This document shows, one piece after another, positions 9,564-17,522 of a stretch of 64,000 bases of DNA. The DNA is from Paenibacillus mesophilus (GTDB lineage Bacteria > Bacillota > Bacilli > Paenibacillales > NBRC-103111), in assembly GCF_005938385.1 (NCBI RefSeq), contig NZ_VCRA01000006.1, positions 310,001 through 374,000 of the forward strand, read 5' to 3'. The stretch's first letter is position 1; the number at the start of each line of letters is the position of its first letter. Position numbers and translations under genes: made by a program. The notes under the pieces were generated by a model. It was not told the origin of the DNA. It saw only the letters and a list, made by a program, of their open reading frames with translations, and ran no database searches.

Positions 9564-10454
9564 TTAGCCTTTGATCGAGCCGAGCAGCATGCCTTTCATG
9601 AAAAATTTTTGCAGAAACGGGTACACGACCAGAACCGGCAGCGTAGCGACGACGACCGTCGCCATCTTGACCGTTTCCGGAGCGACGAGCTGCAGCGTCT
9701 CCGCGTTCTGCATCATCAGGTCCTGGCTGACGGACGGCGATTGGATCAAATTGCGCAGCACGACTTGGATCGGATACAAGCTGCGGTCATTGATGTACAT
9801 GATCCCGGCGAAATAGGCGTTCCAGTGTCCGACTCCGTAAAACAATCCCAAAGTAGCCATAATCGGCAGAGACAACGGAATGACGATGCGCCACAGCACC
9901 TGCACGTCCCCGCAGCCGTCGACGATGGCCGCCTCCTCGATCTCGGCGGGCAAGTTCTCGAAGTACGTCTTCATGATCAGCATGTTGAAGCTCGAGACGA
10001 GCCCCGGGATGATCAAAGCCCATACCGTATTGATCAGTCCAAGCGCATGAACGACGAGATACAGCGGGATGAGCCCGCCCGAGAACAGCATCGTGAAGAC
10101 GATCGCCACGATAAAGGCGCTTCTTCCCGGCATCGGCTTGCGCGACAGCGGATACGCGACGAGCGTAGTCATCGTCAGGTTGAGCGCCGTTCCGACTACG
10201 GTGACGAAGACGGATATTTTCAACGCTTGGGGCACAACAGGCGAATCGAAGATGGACCCGTAAGCCTCGAACGTTACGGAAGTCGGCCATAGCACGAATC
10301 CGCCCTGCTGCAGCAATTCCTTGAGCGGTGTAATCGAAGATACCGCCACGTAATACAAGGGAAACAACGCAGCCAGCGAGAATACCGCGAGCGCCGCGTA
10401 CAAGACGGCGTCAATGATCCGGTCCGCCCGCGACCGGTAAGTTCCGACTGCCAT
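9564..10454 (-). CDS. ABC sugar permease, MalG/YtcP type
   Basis: 296 residues with six predicted membrane spans, the first at about residues 15-37. The EAA loop EEAAIVDGCGDVQVLWRIVIPLSLP (about residue 185, the contact site for the ATPase) is intact, and the C-terminus ends FFMKGMLLGSIKG as is usual for CUT1 inner-membrane subunits. ATG at 10454 is chosen because GGAGGT lies 7 nt upstream; a GTG 9 nt earlier would overlap that site. It pairs with the permease just upstream (12 nt gap). Confidence 0.92.
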   Translation of the reverse strand: MAVGTYRSRADRIIDAVLYAALAVFSLAALFPLYYVAVSSITPLKELLQQGGFVLWPTSVTFEAYGSIFDSPVVPQALKISVFVTVVGTALNLTMTTLVAYPLSRKPMPGRSAFIVAIVFTMLFSGGLIPLYLVVHALGLINTVWALIIPGLVSSFNMLIMKTYFENLPAEIEEAAIVDGCGDVQVLWRIVIPLSLPIMATLGLFYGVGHWNAYFAGIMYINDRSLYPIQVVLRNLIQSPSVSQDLMMQNAETLQLVAPETVKMATVVVATLPVLVVYPFLQKFFMKGMLLGSIKG

Positions 10455-10466
10455 TTCCCGCACCTC

Positions 10467-11432
10467 CTACCATATGCCGGACCCTCCGAATTTTTTGGCG
10501 ATTTGATTGGCGGCCAGGACGAACGCGAAGCCGACGACGGATTTGAAAAACCCGGTTGCGGCCGCAATGCTGAAATCGAGCTTCTCCAGACCATAGCGGA
10601 ATACCCATGTGTCGATAACATCCCCGACGTTGTAGACGCGGGCGTTCAGGAAAATGTAAATTTGCTCGAAGCCGGCGTCCAGGATGTTGCCGACGCGCAG
10701 GATGAGCAGCAGGATGAACACGTCGCGGATTCCGGGCAGCGTAATATGCCACAGCTGACGCCATCGTCCGGCCCCGTCGACAACGGCGGCCTCATACAAC
10801 TCTGGATTGATCGTCGCCAGCGCGGCCAAGTAAATGATTGCACCGAACCCGGTGTTTTTCCAAATATCGGTCAGCAGCAGGATCGGCCGGAAATAGTCGC
10901 TGGATGTAAGAAACTCGACCGGCGTCCCTCCCCCGTCGCGAATCCACGTATTGAGAATGCCCGATTCCTGCGCCAGGAAGGCATATGTCAACCCGTACAC
11001 GATTACCCAGGACAAGAAATAAGGTCCGTACGTAATCGTCTGGACGATTTTCTTGAACCAGGCGGTGCGGACCTCGTTCAGCATGAGCGCGAGCAGCACG
11101 TCCGGCAGCATGTTGAACAAGATCCGGTACACGCTGATGATCACTGTATTTTTCAAAATACGGAAGAAATCCGGAGTACTGAAAAGCGTCTCGAAATGGT
11201 TCAGCCCCGCCCAAGGGCTTCCCCAAATGCCTTTTTGCAAATTGTAATCTTTGAACGCGATGAACAAGCCGCCCATCGGCAAGTAATGGAACAGCACATA
11301 ATACAAGAGTCCCGGCAGCAGCATCAAATAAAACCAGCGGTACCGGTATACGCTGCGGCTGATGTGCAGCCTCTCCCGCAGCGACCGTCCTGGCGCTGTA
11401 ATCGGTCCGTCTACCGAAGAACCCGTATTCAC
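10467..11432 (-). CDS. ABC sugar permease, MalF/LplB type
   Basis: 321 residues, GTG start with GGGAGG upstream. The N-terminal segment YLMLLPGLLYYVLFHYLPM and the following FKDYNLQKGIWGSPWAG are diagnostic of LplB-like permeases. The EAA loop reads YEAAVVDGAGRWRQLWHITLPGI. Six spans are predicted. With the MalG-type partner it forms the channel of a CUT1 importer; no ATPase gene is nearby, as is usual for Bacillota that share an MsmX-type ATPase (family knowledge). The likely binding protein is the divergent gene at 13172. Confidence 0.92.
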   Translation of the reverse strand: MNTGSSVDGPITAPGRSLRERLHISRSVYRYRWFYLMLLPGLLYYVLFHYLPMGGLFIAFKDYNLQKGIWGSPWAGLNHFETLFSTPDFFRILKNTVIISVYRILFNMLPDVLLALMLNEVRTAWFKKIVQTITYGPYFLSWVIVYGLTYAFLAQESGILNTWIRDGGGTPVEFLTSSDYFRPILLLTDIWKNTGFGAIIYLAALATINPELYEAAVVDGAGRWRQLWHITLPGIRDVFILLLILRVGNILDAGFEQIYIFLNARVYNVGDVIDTWVFRYGLEKLDFSIAAATGFFKSVVGFAFVLAANQIAKKFGGSGIW

Positions 11433-11448
11433 GATCGGTCCGCCTCCC

Positions 11449-12753
11449 TTATGTCGTAGAATTCACCTTGTCGTATAGAAGCGTGTCAACTTTCTTAACC
11501 GCCGTTATAATATCGTCGATCTCTTCTTGCGTATACTGCGGGCCGATCGGAATTGCCATATAGCGGGCCAGCATCTCGTCGGTACGCTTCGACGTCGCCT
11601 CGGCATCGCGGTCGACCGGGTCGTGCTCCCCATGCTCGCCCCCATAAGGAGGCATATCGCGGTAAGGCGTCTTTTTCAACTTCACCATCGGCATTTCCAT
11701 CAAATTTTTGCATGCCGAGGTCGGCCCGCTTGCGATTCCTTCCGCGCGCAGCGCCTTGGCGAACGTTCGCGCCTCGTCCGCGCTTGCGAACTGCACGAAG
11801 CACGTAATCCCGCAATGCCCCTCCTCGACCGGCCGGATGCGGAAATGCAACCCTGCAAATGCCCGCTCCAGCTGCCCGTAGTAGCCCCGGCATACGTCCA
11901 GCACGCCGTCCAGCTTGCCGAGTTGGGCTACGAGGACGGCAGCCTGCAGCTCGCTGAGCCGGTACTGGTTCCCCGGGAAGGCGAGCGACGGATCGCCGAG
12001 GCTTTTGTCCTGGAGCTGTTCCAGGAAATAAGGGCGCATATCTCCGAGGTCGTGACAGCGGACCGCCTTGGCGAAATACGTTTCCGAATCGGTGTATACG
12101 AGTCCCCCTTCGCCGCAGCTGATCATCTTGTTGAACTGGAAGCTCGCGATGGCGATATCGCCGTACGTGCCGAGCCGCTTGCCCCGGTAGCTGCCGCCGA
12201 ACGATTGCGCACAGTCTTCGACGACGATAACGTTGTTTCTCCTTGCAATCGTCACGATCTCTTCGAGGCGCGCCTGTCCGCCCTGATAATGAATGACGAT
12301 GACCGCTTTCGTGCGCGGCGTAATCTTGCGCTCGAAATCGGCGGGGTCCATATTCAGCGTATCGTCGATCGATGCGAACACAGGCAGCGCCCCGGCGGCG
12401 ATCACGCTGTTGTAATCGGAATACCAGCCGAACGCCGGAATGATCACTTCATCTCCAGGCCCGACATCGAGCGCCGCCATGACGCAGGACAACGCGGCCG
12501 AACCGCTGGAGACGGCCAATGTGTACTTCGTTCCGAGCAGCTCCCGGGTCATCGCCTCGACTTTCGCCGCTTTTTGCGGCTTATCCGAAGGGTGCGGTCC
12601 GTAATGCCGGAACGGCGTCTTCGATGCGATCACATCCGCCAGTTCCTTCAATTCTTCTTCCCCGTACAGCGTCACGCCCAGTCGGTCCGTCGGCATCGGT
12701 TTCGTTCGTACCGGTGTTCCTCCGTGCAGCGCCAGCTTGGCCGGCTTCTCCAT
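11449..12753 (-). CDS. DegT/DnrJ/EryC1/StrS-family PLP aminotransferase
   Basis: 434 residues from an ATG with GGGAGA 9 nt upstream. The opening LALHGGTPVRTKPMP, the AVSSGSAAL phosphate-binding loop, VVEDCAQSFGGSYRG and FQFNKMISCGEGG (PLP-binding Lys) are all present. Family members transaminate keto-sugars or act as sugar dehydratases, and some act in AHBA-type synthesis; here the context (sugar transport, Gfo/Idh enzyme, amidohydrolase) favours catabolic handling of an amino or keto sugar. First gene of the operon; the 418-nt gap upstream holds the divergent promoters. Confidence 0.88.
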   Translation of the reverse strand: MEKPAKLALHGGTPVRTKPMPTDRLGVTLYGEEELKELADVIASKTPFRHYGPHPSDKPQKAAKVEAMTRELLGTKYTLAVSSGSAALSCVMAALDVGPGDEVIIPAFGWYSDYNSVIAAGALPVFASIDDTLNMDPADFERKITPRTKAVIVIHYQGGQARLEEIVTIARRNNVIVVEDCAQSFGGSYRGKRLGTYGDIAIASFQFNKMISCGEGGLVYTDSETYFAKAVRCHDLGDMRPYFLEQLQDKSLGDPSLAFPGNQYRLSELQAAVLVAQLGKLDGVLDVCRGYYGQLERAFAGLHFRIRPVEEGHCGITCFVQFASADEARTFAKALRAEGIASGPTSACKNLMEMPMVKLKKTPYRDMPPYGGEHGEHDPVDRDAEATSKRTDEMLARYMAIPIGPQYTQEEIDDIITAVKKVDTLLYDKVNSTT

Positions 12754-13171
12754 ATCGTTCACTCTCCCGAAGTATCGTTGTGTCGTGCTTGCGATTAGTG
12801 TAGATCGGGGCGCAGACGCGCGGCTACAGCCGTTTTATGAACGAAACCGTCGTTTTTTGAAAATGCCGTCTTTGGAAAAATGGTGCTTGCTTCTTCTGCA
12901 AAAGAACGACAGTCACGGTATCTTCCGTTGTGCTATATTCATGATTAGCAGGGATAAGCAGGCGTAATACGGATAAGCTTTTTTCCACCAACGCCGCTCA
13001 AGCCCGGCTGCCGCCGATTTTCAAGAAACGGATATTCATTCTGAAATCGCTTCTATCCAACAAGCGGCCCGCCCCCTATACTCCGGATTAAGGACCTGCT
13101 GCGCAGCTCCTGACGGTGGCCGGCTTTGCCGCATCCGTCTTCTAACTCAGAAAAGCCTGGAGGGGTTCGAA
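12754..13171. promoter_or_regulatory. Divergent control region with AraC-operator candidate
   Basis: No gene is seen in these 418 nt. A T-rich motif at 12833-12863 (TTTTATGAACG ... CGTTTTTTGAAAA) closely matches 14837-14865 (TTTTTTGAACG ... CGTTTTTTCAAAA) in front of the AraC-type gene at 15096, making it a candidate operator for that regulator. A TATACT at 13078-13083 may be the -10 box of the binding-protein gene; no good -35 precedes it, which would fit activator-dependent transcription. Confidence 0.45.
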
Positions 13172-14764
13172 TTGAAACTATTCAAGGTCATCATGGCGGG
13201 GGCCGTGCTGTCAAGCGTCGTCATGGCAAGCGCCTGCTCGTCAAGCGGCAAGCAAGAGCCGGTACCATCCGCCAATCAACCGTCGGACACGAAGCCGGCA
13301 CGTGAAAAATTGAAGCTCCGCGCCATGCTCATCTCCCGATCCGCCAACGCCAATTTGCCGTCGGACAAGAGCAAAGATTTCGTTCGCAAAGCGATCGAAG
13401 ACAAATTCCAGGTCGAGCTGGACATCAACTACATGGTGAACGGCCCCGATCTGCATAACAAAATGAACGCGATGGCCGCCTCCAACGATTTGCCGGACTT
13501 CTGGCTCGAGGGCAATCCGGACGGGGGTATCAAGCTGTACCAAAGCGGGCTGCTGTCCGATCTGACGCCTTTCGTGACGAAAGAAACGATGCCGAACTAT
13601 TTCAAGTATTGGCTCGATGACGAAACGATGAGAACATACCGGCTCGACGGGAAGCTGGTCCGGATTCCGATCCCGTACGACAAGTCCTCCTACCGGGCCT
13701 ACTACATCCGCAAAGATTGGCTTGACAAGCTCGGCTTGAAAGTGCCGCAAACATACGAGGACTACGTCAAGGTGCTGCAAGCATTTACAAACAACGATCC
13801 GGACGGGAACAACAAGAAGGACACTTACGGCGCGACCTATGCGGGCAACGGCAACTCCGTGGGGCTCGATTGGCCCGAGTATATCAAGAACGGAATGCCT
13901 TTCCCCGTTCTGTTGACCGATACGCAGATTATCGACGCCCAGACCGATCCGAAGGTGGAACAAGTCATCGACGACATCGCGAAGGTGATCGGCATGGGTG
14001 TCATCGATCCGGATTGGTTTCTGAGCAAAGGACCCGACGTTCTGAATAAAGCGTCGCAAGGCAAAGTGGGCGTCGTACTCGGAGGAACGCCGGATTTCGC
14101 CTTCGATTCCAGCCCGCAAAGCTTGCAGGCGAGAAGCAAAATGATCAACCCGCAGGCGAACTGGGTAGCGTTCAGCATGTTCGGTCCGAACACCCCGATC
14201 CGTACGACCGTATCGCCCGGCAGCCCGATCCTGTTCTCCAAAGCGACGGCGGAGAAAAGTCCGGAGAAAATCAAGCGGGCCGTGGAAATCGTCGACTGGC
14301 TCGTCGGCGATGAAGGCTTCCTGCTGACCCACTATGGGCTGGACGGCAAGCATTATACCCGCACCGGCAATCAGATCAAGCTGAATATCGAAGCTTTCGA
14401 AGCGGACGTCGTGAAGCAGGGCAACTTCCTCGACGTGTACAATCAGATTACGCCGATCGCTCCCCACCTGATGAAGCTGGAAGTCGTCGATCCCCGCCAA
14501 ACGGATCATGACCGGGAAATCACCAAATTCATGGCCTCCCTTCCGATCGCCAAAGGGTACGGCATGGCGGTTACGCCGCCGCAGGGCTTCGATCTGGGGT
14601 CGTTCCGCGCGAGACAAAACGAAATGCAGGTAAAATTGGTCATGGAAGAAAAATCGGGCAAAAACTGGCCGAAAATCCGCGAGGAGCTGATGGTCAAGTA
14701 CAAAGGGCAGGAACTTCTCGACGCCTACACCAAGCAGCTTCGCGACGCCGGCAAGCTGAAGTAG
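13172..14764 (+). CDS. ABC sugar-binding lipoprotein (LplA-like, long form)
   Basis: 530 residues, TTG start with GGAGGGG 6 nt upstream. Signal peptide of about 22 residues ends in the lipobox SAC. The body has the features of the longer (about 530-550 residue) LplA/YtcQ-type binding proteins: WLEGNPDGGIKLYQSGLLSDLTPF, YIRKDWLDKLGLKVPQTYEDY, NDPDGNNKKDTYG and VDWLVGDEGFLLTHYG. It stands divergent from the permease operon and is probably its binding component. A terminator follows directly, separating it from the regulator gene. Confidence 0.92.
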   Translation: MKLFKVIMAGAVLSSVVMASACSSSGKQEPVPSANQPSDTKPAREKLKLRAMLISRSANANLPSDKSKDFVRKAIEDKFQVELDINYMVNGPDLHNKMNAMAASNDLPDFWLEGNPDGGIKLYQSGLLSDLTPFVTKETMPNYFKYWLDDETMRTYRLDGKLVRIPIPYDKSSYRAYYIRKDWLDKLGLKVPQTYEDYVKVLQAFTNNDPDGNNKKDTYGATYAGNGNSVGLDWPEYIKNGMPFPVLLTDTQIIDAQTDPKVEQVIDDIAKVIGMGVIDPDWFLSKGPDVLNKASQGKVGVVLGGTPDFAFDSSPQSLQARSKMINPQANWVAFSMFGPNTPIRTTVSPGSPILFSKATAEKSPEKIKRAVEIVDWLVGDEGFLLTHYGLDGKHYTRTGNQIKLNIEAFEADVVKQGNFLDVYNQITPIAPHLMKLEVVDPRQTDHDREITKFMASLPIAKGYGMAVTPPQGFDLGSFRARQNEMQVKLVMEEKSGKNWPKIREELMVKYKGQELLDAYTKQLRDAGKLK

Positions 14765-14782
14765 AAGTAGATCGGACGGCAG

Positions 14783-14811
14783 CCGGACTTTCCTTGCGGA
14801 GTCCGGTTTTT
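14783..14811 (+). terminator. Intrinsic terminator after the binding-protein gene
   Basis: Perfect 7-bp stem CCGGACT/AGTCCGG (14783-14789 and 14800-14806) with a 10-nt loop, followed by five T. Confidence 0.85.
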
Positions 14812-14940
14812 CCGCTGCTGCGGGGGAACGTAGACTTTTTTTGAACGATAGGCGTTTTTTCAAAACGGAACTAAACCGTTTACATGCACGGGCCAGCCAT
14901 GAAATAATATCGGCATGAAGGTACGTTCCGCCGAGCTTTC

Positions 14941-15079
14941 GATGCCAACGCAAAAGTTCTGTAACGCTTTCGATGCCAACTTTTGCTCCGCAAAAGTTCA
15001 GTAACGCTTTCGATGCCAACTTTTGCTCCGCAAAAGTTCAGTAACGCTTTCGATGCCAACTTTTGCTCCGCAAAAGTTC
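14941..15079 (+). repeat. 40-bp tandem repeat; each full unit holds a 9-bp hairpin
   Basis: Three full units with a 40-bp period (the word GTAACGCTTT recurs at 14961, 15001 and 15041), plus a leading partial unit lacking 9-10 bp. Each full unit contains the perfect stem AACTTTTGC / GCAAAAGTT with a TCC loop, at 14978-14998, 15018-15038 and 15058-15078. The last hairpin ends 2 nt before the AAGGAGG ribosome-binding site of the gene at 15096. The units are identical and lack unique spacers, so this is not a CRISPR. The rest of the gap from 14765 holds a terminator and the T-rich motif at 14837. Confidence 0.95.
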
Positions 15080-15095
15080 TAAGGAGGGCAACGCT

Positions 15096-17330
15096 ATGTC
15101 GAGAAGATGGACCAAACGGCTTCTGCTCTCATACTTGCCGGTGTTCTTCATTATTTCGTCGTCTCTCATGCTGATCACTTACGTGTTCTTGTCCGAAATG
15201 TCGCGGAAATCGGCGATGAAATCGAACGATGCGCTTCTGCGCAACGTCATGCAGTCGGTCGATGCCGCGCTGTCGTCCATCGACAACATCATGCTGAATG
15301 ACGTGATGTTCAACGAGAGAGCGGCCACCTTCTTCTCCCCCGAGCCCGGGCAGCACGAATCGGCCAACTTGAACGGCGCCCGTTTCCTGACCGATTTGCA
15401 GAAAAAGCTGCCGATGGTCGATTCCGCTTACTTGTATCGCGCCACGGACGGCACCGTCATGACGAACGCGCGATTGACGACGCTGGAGCAGTTCGGGGAT
15501 CAGACGTTTATCCAAAGCCACTTGACGTCGCTGAACGCCTTCCGCTGGACTCCCGTCCGAACGTACACGGAAACCGCCGGCTCGGGGAATGGCACGGCTG
15601 TCATCTCGCTGGTCCGATACGGCGATATTTTGACTAAAGGGCTGCTCGTCGTCAACGTCAACGCGGCCAAGCTGCAGCAAATGATCGATTCGATGTACGA
15701 CCATAACATCAATGTACTGTCGCTTGTTGATTCTTACGGGAACCCGCTGCTCCTGTCGGGAGCGGAAAACGAAGCCGCTCGGGATCAAGTGCAGAAGCCG
15801 AATATCGTCAAATCGGCTTATACGGGATGGGAATTTCGCGGAGGCATTCGCAACGGCGGCTTGTTCGAGATCATGTCCTCGACGTTCTCCGTCTGGCTCG
15901 CGGTCGGCGTAGGTTTCATCGCCTTTGGCGTTATCTGGGTCATCATCATCACGATGCGCCACGCCAAGCCGCTGCAGCGCATTACGAATCAGCTGCTGGA
16001 CTATTCCCGGCAGAAGAGCAGCGCGCTCCGGATCGACAAAGGAACGGACGACGAATTTTTCTTTATCTCCTCCGCAATCGACGATCTGCTGGAGACATCC
16101 GGCCAGCTGCAGGAGCAAAACCAGATCAATCTCGTATACCGCAAGCAGGTCGTATTCAAGGAGCTGCTTGATGAAAGCGCGTCCAAAAGCTATGAGGAAT
16201 GGTGCGCGGAGCTGGAGCCGCTGTATATAAGGCTTCACGACGAAGCGTATGTCGTGGCGATCGCGGAGATCGATCAATACGCCGATTTTTGCCGCAAGCA
16301 TATAGCCAGGGACCAATTTCTGCTCAAGCATGTGCTGCGCAACGTTCTGCACGAAATGGCCGAATCGGCGGGCAGCGCGCTGTGGACCGAGTGGATCGCT
16401 CCCCATCAGCTGGGTATGATCGTGCCGCTCGAGCCGGGAATACGCGACCCTAAGCGCGTGACGGAGCTGTGCAGGAAAATCCGGCAATGGGTCGAGCAAA
16501 ATTTGAATTACCGCATTACCGTAAGCATCGGTCCGGTGCAGCCGGGCCTCGAATCGCTGTCCGCCTCCTATAAAGGCGCATGGGCCGCGCTGCAATACAA
16601 GACGTCGTTCGGGGACAATCGGGTTATCGAATACGGGGAAATCGGCGCCAAGCCCCATTCGGAGCTGTTCAAGCATCTGCAACATATGCGGAGCATCGGG
16701 GAAGCTTACCGGATGGGCGACCGCACCTGGGCCGATCAATTGAAAGCCATGTTCCAGACGCTCCGGGACCAGCTGTGCTCCAAGGACGATCTGCGCAATC
16801 TGATGCAATATTTCCTCCACCAGCTGGATAAGGAAATGTCCGAGCTTCCGGTCGACTATTACGTGCTGTGGACGAAGCAGACGGCGCCCATGCTGCAGCA
16901 AGCGATCGAGGAACACGAGACGATCGACCATCTGCATGGCTCCCTATACAGCCTGTTGCTGCGCTCGTTCGAAGAGATGGGCCAGATGCGGGAGAACCGC
17001 AGCCACCATCAAATCATTCAACAAGTCAAAAGCTACATCGAGGAGCATTACAGCAACCCGAATTTATCGTTAACGCACTTAAGCGACGAGTTCGGAATAA
17101 GCCCGACGTATATAAGCAAGCTGTTCAAGGAGGAGCTCGGCGAGAAATTCATCGACTATGTAACGAAAGTAAGAATGAACCGCGCGAAAGAGCTGCTCAC
17201 CCAAACGAACGAAACGATCCAGAATATCGCGGCAACGGTCGGATATCCGTACACGCTTACGTTTATTCGCGGGTTCAAGAAGATGATCGGCACGACGCCG
17301 GGGAGCTTCCGTAAGCATGAGTCGTCTTGA
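15096..17330 (+). CDS. Membrane-anchored AraC-family transcriptional regulator
   Basis: 744 residues, ATG with AAGGAGG 8 nt upstream. A first membrane span (about 8-30) and a second (about 265-287, VWLAVGVGFIAFGVIWVIII) enclose an extracellular sensor domain of about 235 residues. A HAMP-like linker, a cytoplasmic middle domain and two AraC helix-turn-helix motifs at about 645-740 follow (LSLTHLSDEFGISPTYISKLFKEE; IQNIAATVGYPYTLTFIRGFKK). Proteins of this layout regulate neighbouring sugar ABC operons in Paenibacillus. Its likely targets are the binding protein at 13172 and the permease operon at 12753. The leader is unusual: three tandem hairpins abut the ribosome-binding site. Confidence 0.9.
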   Translation: MSRRWTKRLLLSYLPVFFIISSSLMLITYVFLSEMSRKSAMKSNDALLRNVMQSVDAALSSIDNIMLNDVMFNERAATFFSPEPGQHESANLNGARFLTDLQKKLPMVDSAYLYRATDGTVMTNARLTTLEQFGDQTFIQSHLTSLNAFRWTPVRTYTETAGSGNGTAVISLVRYGDILTKGLLVVNVNAAKLQQMIDSMYDHNINVLSLVDSYGNPLLLSGAENEAARDQVQKPNIVKSAYTGWEFRGGIRNGGLFEIMSSTFSVWLAVGVGFIAFGVIWVIIITMRHAKPLQRITNQLLDYSRQKSSALRIDKGTDDEFFFISSAIDDLLETSGQLQEQNQINLVYRKQVVFKELLDESASKSYEEWCAELEPLYIRLHDEAYVVAIAEIDQYADFCRKHIARDQFLLKHVLRNVLHEMAESAGSALWTEWIAPHQLGMIVPLEPGIRDPKRVTELCRKIRQWVEQNLNYRITVSIGPVQPGLESLSASYKGAWAALQYKTSFGDNRVIEYGEIGAKPHSELFKHLQHMRSIGEAYRMGDRTWADQLKAMFQTLRDQLCSKDDLRNLMQYFLHQLDKEMSELPVDYYVLWTKQTAPMLQQAIEEHETIDHLHGSLYSLLLRSFEEMGQMRENRSHHQIIQQVKSYIEEHYSNPNLSLTHLSDEFGISPTYISKLFKEELGEKFIDYVTKVRMNRAKELLTQTNETIQNIAATVGYPYTLTFIRGFKKMIGTTPGSFRKHESS

Positions 17331-17420
17331 GCGGACTTCGGTGGGATGCGAAATAAGTGCGGTTTGCATACACGGTGCAGGTGCCATTAACGTAGGTTGA
17401 TTATGCCGCTGCAGTTCAAT

Positions 17421-17458
17421 AGAGCTACCCTCGGCCCAAGAAGCCGAAGGGTAGCTCT
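17421..17458. terminator. Stem-loop between convergent genes
   Basis: AGAGCTACCCT-CGGC pairs with GCCGAAGGGTAGCTCT (one bulged base). It lies between the genes ending at 17330 (+) and 17523 (-). No long T run follows on either strand, so terminator function is plausible but not strong. Confidence 0.5.
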
Positions 17459-17522
17459 GCACGCGTCTCTTATCCAGACTTGTCTTGTTTCTCCTGCCCC
17501 TGCTCGGATCGCCGCCCGTCCG

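Noticed and set aside
11449..12753. DegT-family gene as a marker of an antibiotic (AHBA-type) cluster
   Set aside because: The neighbours are transport and sugar-catabolism genes; no polyketide or peptide synthase genes are present.
13241..15019. Long antisense open frame of about 590 codons opposite the binding-protein gene
   Set aside because: It mirrors a clear lipoprotein gene, has no start signals or family motifs, and is explained by GC-rich codon use. Similar shadows lie opposite the genes at 15096, 27355 and 30260.
14941..15079. Regular 40-bp repeat as a CRISPR array
   Set aside because: The units are contiguous and identical with no unique spacers, and no cas gene is near; it is a tandem repeat in a leader.
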